Assembly: GCA_963653155.1 (NCBI GenBank)
Contig: CAVJWR010000142.1
Location: 1 to 5,938 of the forward strand
Direction of reading: 5' to 3'
Origin: UBA1731 sp963653155
GTDB lineage: Bacteria > Verrucomicrobiota > Kiritimatiellia > RFP12 > UBA1067
Length of the DNA stretch: 5,938 nt
Under the pieces are notes generated by a model. It saw only the letters and a list, made by a program, of their open reading frames with translations, searched no databases and had not been told where the DNA came from. Positions 1 through 5,938 of the stretch are shown in pieces (position 1 is the first letter of the stretch; each line of letters opens with the position of its first letter). The translations under genes were made by a program, and so were the position numbers.

Positions 1-1
1 G

Positions 2-3000
2 AGCAGCATGGCGTTTGCCGAGACGACAGCCTGGAAATTCGATGCGACGGGAACCGCTCCCTCTGCAGACGCGGCGAAGTTCTCCGATTCCGGCAACTGG
101 ACGGCAGGTGCGCCGAATGGCTTGACATGGGCGGCTGAACTGACGGGAGCGGAAGGAAGTCGCTACGTCTTTCTCGACAGTGACATTACGCTTGCGAAAC
201 TGACTGGCACTTTTGCATCTGGGAATGTCGTTTCGCTTTACGGCGACCATCTGCTGACGATGGACAATGGGGCGTCTCGCGCAGACATTCGGAAGATTCG
301 TCTCTATGCGTCGGTTCGGGCGGCGTATGATTTGTTGGCGGCGACGGATGCGAACTTCTGCGGAGATATTGGCGGAGGCACGTTCACCGTCAGCGGTGAT
401 CGGGTGCGCCACCGTTTGGATCTCTATGCCAATGCCGCCGGAGGCAAGCGCCTGAACCCTGGCGCGACCGACAGGCTGTACTTCGGTGCTGGCTCGCTGT
501 TCATTCATGCGCCGGTCGGATCGTCAGACGAAGTGACGGGCCTGTGGGATCAGACGGCCGGTTCGCCGTTCGTGTTTCGCACGGGGGAGACCCATCCGAT
601 TCCAGTCGCCACGCTTGTGCGGGGTTCTGGTGTGCGCGAGGGGACTTTCGTCAAGCGGATATTTTCCGATTCCGTTGTCGAGCTGAGCGAACCGGTCGAA
701 GAGACGCTTTCATCCAATGCCCTCACCTTTGATCCGATTGTCCAGAAAGTCGTTCAGCGGATTGCGACGTTCGTCCGTGGCGGTACGGCGTCGGCAGATA
801 TGCTCATGATCCAGAAAAGCCGTGCAGAAGACGACTTGCGCATTGAAGTCGAAAAGCTCACCGCCAATCAGGATGGCGCGTTCCTTTCGCTGGATGTCGA
901 ATCGTCCGCATACCTTCCTGGGACGCTGGTTCTTCATGATGCGGCGACCCGTCCGCTGATGTTGCGCCTCAAGACGTGTTCGCTGGAGTTTGGCGAAGCG
1001 CCTGAAGGAAAGACGGCGGGTGTGCCGACCTCAACGGTCTACATGGATGGGGCAAGCAGCGTGGCCACGCTGACCGTGACGAACGGCATCTGCGCAGAGA
1101 TCGGGACGCTTTCAAATCTGGTGGGGCGTCTTGTGAAAGACGGCGCCGGCACACTCGTTGCGAGACTGGTTGGTACGGAAGCCGAAAACACGGGCGTTCT
1201 TTCCGTTCAGGATGGCGTACTCCGGGTCAAGGGAACATCTGCTGGTGTGCGCTCGATTTCTCTTGGCGCGAGTGCGACACTGGAACTTGCCGCCACGGAG
1301 CTGTCATGCGGAACGTTCCTTTGCGAAGAGGGCGTACGCATCACGGGGACAGGCACGTTGGTTCTGCCGTCCGGGACAGAGCTTTCGTCAGTCAAGGCTA
1401 CGTTCGCTGACGGCGTTTGCGTCCGTGTGGCCGGAGGTGTCGGCGAGGTATCATTCGCGCCGCCCCCCGCCATGGCACCGGACGAGGTCGGCAACCCGGC
1501 ACTGTGGATGGACATGTCGATGACCAGCCGCATGGAGATGTTTGAAGAAAACGGCACGAAGCGGGTGCGCAAGGTCTTTGACGTGCGTGGCGAGGACGGA
1601 TATCCGTTTGCGACAAATGTTGTCTTGGCACCAGCCTGGATTCCGCAGGGCGACCTTGGACATGTCTACTTCGAGTACGTCTCTACGGTCTCGACAGACG
1701 TGGCGCTGACGCGCACACTGGTCTGGGATCGTCCGATTTCCGGCATCCGCACCGTGTTCGTGGTGAAGGATCCGATGGGGCGGGGTGGCCAGCTGTTGGG
1801 AACTACGGATCGGCTTCAAGGCATCGGTCATTTCATGCGTCCGGGCGGTTTGACGTGGGAGAAGCCGCTCTTCTACGCGAACAATAACACAAGGGGTGCA
1901 AAGAACGTCAAAGAGGGATCGTTGCTGATCAACGGCGAAGCCGCCGACTGGACGAAGGGATATCCGTATTCCGGCGGCGGAATCCTGTCGGATGCCTGGC
2001 GGCAACTGCCGATGGTGATTGAGGTCGATCCGATCAACGAAGGTGCGGCGGCGGACTGCTTTGCCTTCGAGCATTCCGCTGCGGAACGGAACGGCGATCA
2101 GCGACTCTGCGAATGCGTGATCTATACGAACGAGCTGACGGCAGTTCAGCGCAAGGCCGTCACGCGCTACCTGATGGATAAATGGATGGGGGCGGAGATT
2201 TCGTGTGTGCGCGGACCAGTTTCTGGTGGCGGACTGGGAACCATTGACACGGCGGTGGTCGGCGGAATCTCGGTTGCCGAGGGCGAAAACGAATGGATGG
2301 ATGCGGTCAAGGGCGAGAATGCGTTCGTGAAGACGGGTAAGGGGACGCTCTACGTTGAAGACTGGGTGAATGCCACAGGCAAGCTGGAGGTCAGGGAAGG
2401 GACACTTTCTTTGGGGTCTGGAATGACGGCGGATGAAGCCGGTCAGGGGGCCTATCTGCACGTCGATGCCTCGGACGCGTCCTCGCTTGTCTGTGAGGTG
2501 CGGGACGGAGGCACGGCGGTCACGTCGTGGGCAGACCGTCGCGGTGCTGATCATCCCATCGCCCGGACGTTCACGGACACGACGAATTTCCCGACATTGA
2601 GGACGGTCGAGGCGTTGCAGGGCCGGTCGGTCGTCGATTTCGGCCCGCTGCTGGCGAAAGATACAGACCCGTCCTGGAACAGCCTCCGTGCGGCGACGTC
2701 CATGTACTTCGAGCCGACGCAGGGGCTTCGTACGGTCATCATGGTTCTGGGCAGTCGTCAAGGGGGCGGTTCGCTTGTCGGCGGAAACGTCTGGAACGCC
2801 GGGAGCGACAGCTACAACAGCGGCTATGGACTTTTCCGTGGCGGCAGCGGCCATGGCGCATCGGCTGACGATCCTCTGTTCTTCGCGTCTGCCGCAAGCC
2901 TGAAGGGGCTGATGACGGAAGGAGCCTATCGTGCCGCCGTCAATGGCAAGCCCGTCAATGTGACGACGGACGGCCTTTCAGGCGGATGGGATGTCGTATC

Positions 3001-3595
3001 CTATGCGTCGATCGGGACATTTGGCGCGGGTGGTTTTGCCGGAAACCACTACAACCACTACTGCGGTGGACAGGAAATCGCCGAGGCGCTGATCTATCCG
3101 AAGATGCTGTCGTCGAATGAGGTTGCGCGTGTGGAGGCTTATCTGCGCGGCAAGTGGCTGGGCATCGAGACGCCCGGATGTCGTCCGGCTCGCCTCGGAT
3201 CGGTCAGCATCTCGTCTGGCGCGACGTTGGCGGTGCGCGGGAACCCGCTGACAGTTTTGACGGTTTCAGGATCGGGCGACATCGACGGGGACTTGACGAT
3301 TGCGGACGGTGGCACGTTGGATGTGACGGTGGGCGAAGATGGCTCTGTGCCGTGCATTTCGGTGACGGGGACTGCCGACCTCACGGCTGGCGGAACGGTT
3401 CGGATAGGGGGCGCCGTACGTTCTCTGCCGGAAGGAGAGCATGTCCTGATGCAGGCCAGCGACCTGAAGATAGGCACCGAATGGGGCGAGTCTGTCATCA
3501 ACGGTCGTGTCACACGGGAATATGCCTTGCGAGTTTCGGACAACCGGCTGGTTTTGAGCGTACACCCACATGGCTTGTCAATCATTCTCAGATAA
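2..3595 (+). CDS. Secreted multidomain repeat protein with two LamG-like domains and autotransporter-type beta-strand repeats (5' partial)
   Basis: Open from the first in-frame codon to TAA at 3593-3595. The first ATG (position 8, residue 1 in this numbering; 1195 residues follow) has no Shine-Dalgarno before it, and the frame is open upstream. The residues M-A-F-A before E-T-T-A-W look like a signal-peptidase AxA site, so the real start and most of the signal peptide probably lie left of the window. Visible parts: beta-strand region with G-N-W near residues 28-31; G-x-G-V-x-x-G-T motif at 206-213; beta-strand repeat at 375-409; LamG-like domain 1 at 496-730; second beta-strand repeat at 773-804; LamG-like domain 2 at 815-1054; Gly/Thr/Val-rich beta-strand domain at 1063-1195. 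No catalytic motif, LPxTG, PEP-CTERM or transmembrane anchor was seen, so how it is held on the cell is unknown. Families of this architecture are usually large exported surface proteins. Binding of a glycan or surface is inferred. It probably shares a transcript with the lipoprotein gene 12 bases downstream. Confidence 0.85.
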   Translation, partial: SSMAFAETTAWKFDATGTAPSADAAKFSDSGNWTAGAPNGLTWAAELTGAEGSRYVFLDSDITLAKLTGTFASGNVVSLYGDHLLTMDNGASRADIRKIRLYASVRAAYDLLAATDANFCGDIGGGTFTVSGDRVRHRLDLYANAAGGKRLNPGATDRLYFGAGSLFIHAPVGSSDEVTGLWDQTAGSPFVFRTGETHPIPVATLVRGSGVREGTFVKRIFSDSVVELSEPVEETLSSNALTFDPIVQKVVQRIATFVRGGTASADMLMIQKSRAEDDLRIEVEKLTANQDGAFLSLDVESSAYLPGTLVLHDAATRPLMLRLKTCSLEFGEAPEGKTAGVPTSTVYMDGASSVATLTVTNGICAEIGTLSNLVGRLVKDGAGTLVARLVGTEAENTGVLSVQDGVLRVKGTSAGVRSISLGASATLELAATELSCGTFLCEEGVRITGTGTLVLPSGTELSSVKATFADGVCVRVAGGVGEVSFAPPPAMAPDEVGNPALWMDMSMTSRMEMFEENGTKRVRKVFDVRGEDGYPFATNVVLAPAWIPQGDLGHVYFEYVSTVSTDVALTRTLVWDRPISGIRTVFVVKDPMGRGGQLLGTTDRLQGIGHFMRPGGLTWEKPLFYANNNTRGAKNVKEGSLLINGEAADWTKGYPYSGGGILSDAWRQLPMVIEVDPINEGAAADCFAFEHSAAERNGDQRLCECVIYTNELTAVQRKAVTRYLMDKWMGAEISCVRGPVSGGGLGTIDTAVVGGISVAEGENEWMDAVKGENAFVKTGKGTLYVEDWVNATGKLEVREGTLSLGSGMTADEAGQGAYLHVDASDASSLVCEVRDGGTAVTSWADRRGADHPIARTFTDTTNFPTLRTVEALQGRSVVDFGPLLAKDTDPSWNSLRAATSMYFEPTQGLRTVIMVLGSRQGGGSLVGGNVWNAGSDSYNSGYGLFRGGSGHGASADDPLFFASAASLKGLMTEGAYRAAVNGKPVNVTTDGLSGGWDVVSYASIGTFGAGGFAGNHYNHYCGGQEIAEALIYPKMLSSNEVARVEAYLRGKWLGIETPGCRPARLGSVSISSGATLAVRGNPLTVLTVSGSGDIDGDLTIADGGTLDVTVGEDGSVPCISVTGTADLTAGGTVRIGGAVRSLPEGEHVLMQASDLKIGTEWGESVINGRVTREYALRVSDNRLVLSVHPHGLSIILR
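1130..1234 (+). repeat. Autotransporter-associated beta-strand repeat, copy 1 (protein level)
   Basis: Residues 375-409 of the large protein read L-V-K-D-G-A-G-T-L, then a variable stretch, then V-L-S-V-Q-D-G-V-L-R-V. This is the K-x-G-x-G-T-L ... G-x-L-x-V pattern of autotransporter-associated beta-strand (PATR-like) repeats, which build a right-handed beta-helix in exported proteins. It precedes the first LamG-like domain. Recognised by eye; a profile search was not possible. Confidence 0.6.
1493..2197 (+). repeat. LamG-like / concanavalin-fold domain, copy 1 (protein level)
   Basis: Residues 496-730 of the large protein. It opens with N-P-A-L-W-M-D, carries G-I-R-T-V-F-V-V at 579-586, P-L-F-Y-A at 620-624 and L-L-I-N-G-E further on, and closes with I-Y at 705-706 followed by Y-L-M-D-K-W-M-G at 721-728. 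The order (opening W/D strand, x-R-T-V-F-x-V strand, x-N-G strand, I-Y and a final helix before K-W-x-G) is typical of LamG-like jelly rolls in Verrucomicrobiota and Planctomycetota surface proteins. The same landmarks recur in copy 2, which supports a domain duplication. Such folds often bind carbohydrate, but no ligand site can be named here. Confidence 0.65.
2324..2419 (+). repeat. Autotransporter-associated beta-strand repeat, copy 2 (protein level)
   Basis: Residues 773-804 of the large protein read F-V-K-T-G-K-G-T-L-Y-V, then K-L-E-V-R-E-G-T-L-S-L-G. This is the clearest match in the window to the PATR-like pattern K-x-G-x-G-T-L ... G-x-L. It lies in the roughly 85-residue linker between the two LamG-like domains, just as copy 1 lies ahead of the first. 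Confidence 0.7.
2450..3169 (+). repeat. LamG-like / concanavalin-fold domain, copy 2 (protein level)
   Basis: Residues 815-1054 of the large protein. It starts A-Y-L-H-V-D-A-S-D, with W-A-D-R-R-G following, G-L-R-T-V-I-M-V at 906-913, P-L-F-F-A at 956-960 and A-V-N-G-K-P further on. It ends I-A-E-A-L-I-Y at 1024-1030 and Y-L-R-G-K-W-L-G at 1045-1052. These landmarks occur in the same order and at similar spacing as in copy 1. The I-A-E-x-L-I-Y ... E-x-x-x-V-E-x-Y-L-x-x-K-W ending is a classic close of LamG-like domains, so this copy is the more canonical of the two. Confidence 0.75.
3044..3061 (+). repeat. Perfect 9-bp tandem duplication inside LamG-like domain 2
   Basis: The 9-mer AACCACTAC occurs twice in tandem, in frame, encoding N-H-Y-N-H-Y at residues 1013-1018 of the large protein, just before the C-G-G-Q-E-I-A-E strand. 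Codons as well as residues are identical, which suggests a recent slippage event rather than selection for the amino acids alone. Confidence 0.8.
3194..3592 (+). other. C-terminal beta-strand domain of the large protein
   Basis: Residues 1063-1195 are almost entirely short beta-strand motifs: V-S-I-S-S-G-A-T-L-A-V, then D-L-T-I-A-D-G-G-T-L-D-V, then L-T-A-G-G-T-V-R-I. It ends with N-R-L-V-L-S-V and a short tail G-L-S-I-I-L-R. The pattern suits the final coils and cap of a beta-helix. It is not a 12-strand autotransporter barrel: the segment is too short and does not end in an aromatic residue. No sorting signal known to me is visible, so export and anchoring beyond the inner membrane are unexplained. 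Confidence 0.5.
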
Positions 3596-3597
3596 AT

Positions 3598-3602
3598 GAG
3601 GT
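3598..3602 (+). promoter_or_regulatory. Ribosome binding site for the DUF4838 lipoprotein gene
   Basis: GAGGT lies 5 bases before ATG at 3608 and matches the anti-Shine-Dalgarno core. It decides between two in-frame starts. ATG at 3596 directly abuts the upstream TAA but has no such site ahead of it, while ATG at 3608 has this one and gives a normal short lipoprotein signal peptide. Confidence 0.65.
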
Positions 3603-3607
3603 TAGAG

Positions 3608-5938
3608 ATGGCGCATATTCATAAGATATTCTTGGCAGTTGGCTCGGCGATCCTGTTGGGTGGTTGCCTTGGGCAGCACTTCGAGGAACGTGCGATGCCG
3701 CTGAGGGACGTGACGGTTGTCGCGCCGGACGCCTATTGGCAGAAGCCGACGCAACAGCCGCCGTCCTGCGGCAGCATGGATGCCGTCCTGCGGAAGATGC
3801 TGCAGATGAACTACAACTGGGGAATGGCGGCTGCGGTGGATCTTACGAACGCCCTGACGAAAGTGACTGGTGCGCCGGTTGCTCTTGTCAGGGAAAGTGC
3901 CGCGCACGACATCCAAGGGGCGGTTCTGCACTTGGGCGAAACGCAGGCGGCGAAGGACGCGGGGCTTGCGTCTGCGGACATGAAGAAGGCCGAATGGCGC
4001 ATCGTGTGCGATGGCACACGCGCGTTCATCTATTCGCAGACTGGCATGGGCGTGGCCTATGGTGTGACGGATTTCCTGTCGCGTTACGCTGGGTATCGGT
4101 TTCTGACGATTGACGGCGATGATCCGTTTGAAGTCCGCCCGGACGCGAAGGTCCCCGTCTGCGATTTCCGCCGTCGCCACGCGATTTACGCGCGGCACTT
4201 CTCGTCGTTTGACCGCAACCATCCCAAGACGTCGCTTGCCTATCTGCCGGATTACCTCCGTCGGCTGGGACTTCAGCTCTCGCCTGAGGTCGAGCCGCAG
4301 GTTCGTCCATCGGTTGCGTGCGGCGGATACTGCCATACGTGGTTGCGTTACTGTCCGCCGGAGAAGTACGCGAAGGAGCATCCCGAATACTACTCGCTGT
4401 TCGACGATGGAACGCGCCACACATCGGCTCCGACAATGCTCTGCCTGTCGAATCCGGATGTCCTTGAGATCGTCACGTCTCGCATGCTCGCGTGCATTGC
4501 CGAAGATCGTGCGAAATACGGAAAAGAGGCGCCGACGCTTTATGACTTCAGCCAGCCGGACTGCTGCGGCTTCATCTGCCATTGCGCGGACTGCCGTGCG
4601 CGAGCGGAACGGTATGGCGGCGACATGGGGCTGCAGCTCACGTTCGTCAACGCGCTCGCTCGACGCGTCCGCGAAAAGCATCCGGACGTGACCATTCGGA
4701 TCTTCGCCTATGTCTCGACCGAGAAGATCCCCGTCGGGATTCGTCCCGAGCCGAACGTGATGATCTGGCTGTGCGACCTCTATTCGCGCAGCGACCACCA
4801 GTTGCCTCTGACGCATCCGTTCAACCGCGAACGCCACGACCTCATCCGCGACTGGAAGGCGATCGCGCCGAGCTTCGAGCTGTGGGACTACATGCTGACG
4901 GAAGACGACTTCCCCCAGGTTTCGGTTGATGCGCTGGCGGCTGACGCGCGGTATTTCAATTCACTTGGAATCGACCGCATCTATCATGAAAGCCAAATGG
5001 GCGGACAGGCGTTCTGGGAGCTTGAATACTATGTAATGTCAAAAATGTATCTCGATCCGACCGCCGACCTCGAACGGACGATTGACGAGTATTGCGCCGT
5101 TTACGGTCACGGTGCGGCGGAGATGCGTCGGGCCATCGACTATCTGCGGAAGGTCATCGCCGAGAATCCGCCGAAGAGTGCCGATTCGTGGCATCGCCGT
5201 GGGCTTCCGTGGCGGACGGTTGAGGTGATGGAGGGCTTCCGCCGCCATGTGCGGCAGGCCTATGACAAGGAGAGTCGTCCGAAGATGCGTGCGCGTATCG
5301 CATTGGCCCTGCAGATTGCAGACCAGGAACTGTATCGGCTGGGAGGCGGGCGGACGCCGGAAGGGCAGGAGCGTCTGCGTGAAGAGTTCCTGGCTTGCGC
5401 GGCAGCCGTGCGGGACGGCGGCTTCTACCATCCGTCCGAACGGCAAGAGGCCTACCAGAAGACCGTTCGCAAGTTCCAGCAGGCGAATCTACGGTTTGCC
5501 CGTCTGCCGAAGGCTCTTGAGAACGTCCCGTCGTCCGACCTGAAGTGCTTCGACACCTCCAACACGGGAATCTGGTCAAAGAAGCAGAGACGGGTTGCGG
5601 ATTCCGATTCGGAATGTGGAAAGGCCCTGCGTGTCGTTCCAGATGCGGGCGATGAGTCGATTGGCTGGGTCCTGGCGCGCGACGCCGACACGAAGCGGGC
5701 GGACAGGCTGCCGCTTGCGCTTGAACGGAGCGAGACGTATCGCTGGTATCGTCTTGGCGTTTCCCGTGTCGGTCGTAGCAGTGACGTCTACGTGCCCGTG
5801 CATGTCGGGTTCCGGCTGGATGGACAGTACGTCGAATGCGACGGGCTTGCAGAGGATCCAAACTGGTACGAGTACTGGATCTCGGTGAAGTGGAACGGCG
5901 ATGCGCGTGCGGCAGACCCATCAAAGGGCCTGTTCATC
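3608..5938 (+). CDS. DUF4838 domain lipoprotein, putative GH163-related glycoside hydrolase (3' partial)
   Basis: Open for 777 codons to the last base, with no stop in the window. Residues 1-20 form a lipoprotein signal peptide: K6, hydrophobic core 7-17, lipobox L-G-G-C with C20 as the lipidated residue. Residues about 60-178 resemble the alpha/beta domain that precedes the catalytic barrel in several glycosidases, with G-V-A-Y-G-V-T-D-F-L at 148-157. The central DUF4838 part has H243, then P-P-E-K-Y-A-K-E-H-P-E-Y-Y at 250-262, L-C-L-S-N-P at 278-283, Y-D-F-S-Q-P-D at 312-318, C-x-C-x-x-C at 324-329, W-L-C-D at 387-390, Y-H-E-S-Q at 459-463 and Y-L-D-P at 481-484. From about 640 a beta-sandwich-like region follows (Y-R-W-Y-R-L-G, then W-Y-E-Y-W-I-S-V-K). 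Some DUF4838 proteins are GH163 endo-beta-N-acetylglucosaminidases; membership and substrate are unproven here. It would act on the outer membrane or in the periplasm. It follows the upstream gene by 12 bases, so the two are probably co-transcribed. Confidence 0.85.
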   Translation, partial: MAHIHKIFLAVGSAILLGGCLGQHFEERAMPLRDVTVVAPDAYWQKPTQQPPSCGSMDAVLRKMLQMNYNWGMAAAVDLTNALTKVTGAPVALVRESAAHDIQGAVLHLGETQAAKDAGLASADMKKAEWRIVCDGTRAFIYSQTGMGVAYGVTDFLSRYAGYRFLTIDGDDPFEVRPDAKVPVCDFRRRHAIYARHFSSFDRNHPKTSLAYLPDYLRRLGLQLSPEVEPQVRPSVACGGYCHTWLRYCPPEKYAKEHPEYYSLFDDGTRHTSAPTMLCLSNPDVLEIVTSRMLACIAEDRAKYGKEAPTLYDFSQPDCCGFICHCADCRARAERYGGDMGLQLTFVNALARRVREKHPDVTIRIFAYVSTEKIPVGIRPEPNVMIWLCDLYSRSDHQLPLTHPFNRERHDLIRDWKAIAPSFELWDYMLTEDDFPQVSVDALAADARYFNSLGIDRIYHESQMGGQAFWELEYYVMSKMYLDPTADLERTIDEYCAVYGHGAAEMRRAIDYLRKVIAENPPKSADSWHRRGLPWRTVEVMEGFRRHVRQAYDKESRPKMRARIALALQIADQELYRLGGGRTPEGQERLREEFLACAAAVRDGGFYHPSERQEAYQKTVRKFQQANLRFARLPKALENVPSSDLKCFDTSNTGIWSKKQRRVADSDSECGKALRVVPDAGDESIGWVLARDADTKRADRLPLALERSETYRWYRLGVSRVGRSSDVYVPVHVGFRLDGQYVECDGLAEDPNWYEYWISVKWNGDARAADPSKGLFI

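Noticed and set aside
1158..1523. Secondary + strand frame of about 121 codons inside the large protein gene
   Set aside because: It lies wholly within the real frame, and its basic, low-information translation shows no family features.
1451..2854. Long - strand open frame of about 467 codons opposite the LamG-like domains
   Set aside because: It is antisense to a well-supported coding frame. Its translation is Arg/His/Pro-rich with no recognisable domain, as expected for the complement of GC-rich coding DNA.
3596..3607. ATG at 3596 as the start of the lipoprotein
   Set aside because: In frame, but without a Shine-Dalgarno. The ATG at 3608 has GAGGT at proper spacing and gives a typical 20-residue lipoprotein signal. 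Kept only as a possible coupled start.
3596..3607. Promoter or terminator between the two genes
   Set aside because: The gap is 12 bases, too short for either. No hairpin with a T-run is seen around it.
3602..4837. Long - strand open frame of about 411 codons opposite the DUF4838 gene
   Set aside because: It overlaps the recognisable DUF4838 motifs on the other strand. Its Arg-rich, motif-free translation points to a composition shadow.
5154..5924. - strand open frame of about 256 codons at the right end
   Set aside because: Ser/Arg/Pro-rich shadow of the DUF4838 gene, with no domain, ribosome binding site or context.
1..5938. CRISPR array, tRNA or rRNA genes, insertion sequence or phage genes
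   Set aside because: No regularly spaced direct repeats, RNA-like folds, terminal inverted repeats or transposase motifs were found. Nearly every base is in one of two coding frames.

Overview
The window is GC-rich bacterial DNA with two large genes on the + strand, both cut by the window edges. It probably comes from the Verrucomicrobiota/Lentisphaerota/Kiritimatiellota group, most likely a Kiritimatiellae-type or other gut or sediment polysaccharide degrader. I infer this from three things: a giant secreted protein that alternates autotransporter-type beta-strand repeats with LamG-like (concanavalin-fold) domains, a neighbouring DUF4838 lipoprotein, and strong use of G/C-ending codons such as GCG, ACG and TCG. 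The taxonomic call rests on remembered family distribution, not on a search.

Layout. Positions 2-3595 encode a secreted repeat protein whose true start lies left of the window. The first visible residues (S-S-M-A-F-A before E-T-T) look like the end of a signal peptide. Reading along it: an N-terminal beta-strand-rich region with a G-N-W motif; a stretch with a G-x-G-V-x-x-G-T motif like those in beta-helical fibre proteins; a first beta-strand repeat; LamG-like domain 1; a linker with a second beta-strand repeat; LamG-like domain 2; and a C-terminal beta-strand domain ending in a short hydrophobic tail. Only 12 bases separate its stop from the next start. Positions 3608-5938 encode a DUF4838 lipoprotein (signal peptide with lipobox L-G-G-C), open for 777 codons to the last base. 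Its C-terminal sandwich domain looks nearly complete, so its stop probably lies shortly beyond the edge.

How they may work together. The tight spacing implies one transcript. DUF4838 overlaps the region used to define glycoside hydrolase family GH163 (endo-beta-N-acetylglucosaminidases acting on complex N-glycans). The LamG and beta-strand architecture of the first protein suits surface adhesion or glycan binding. A reasonable hypothesis is an exported pair that captures and cuts a host or dietary glycan, but neither specificity nor enzyme activity can be proven from this window.

I saw no RNA genes, CRISPR array, insertion sequence, recognisable promoter or terminator. Apart from the 12-base gap, the window is entirely coding. 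Long open frames on the - strand and in other + frames are composition shadows of these two genes.
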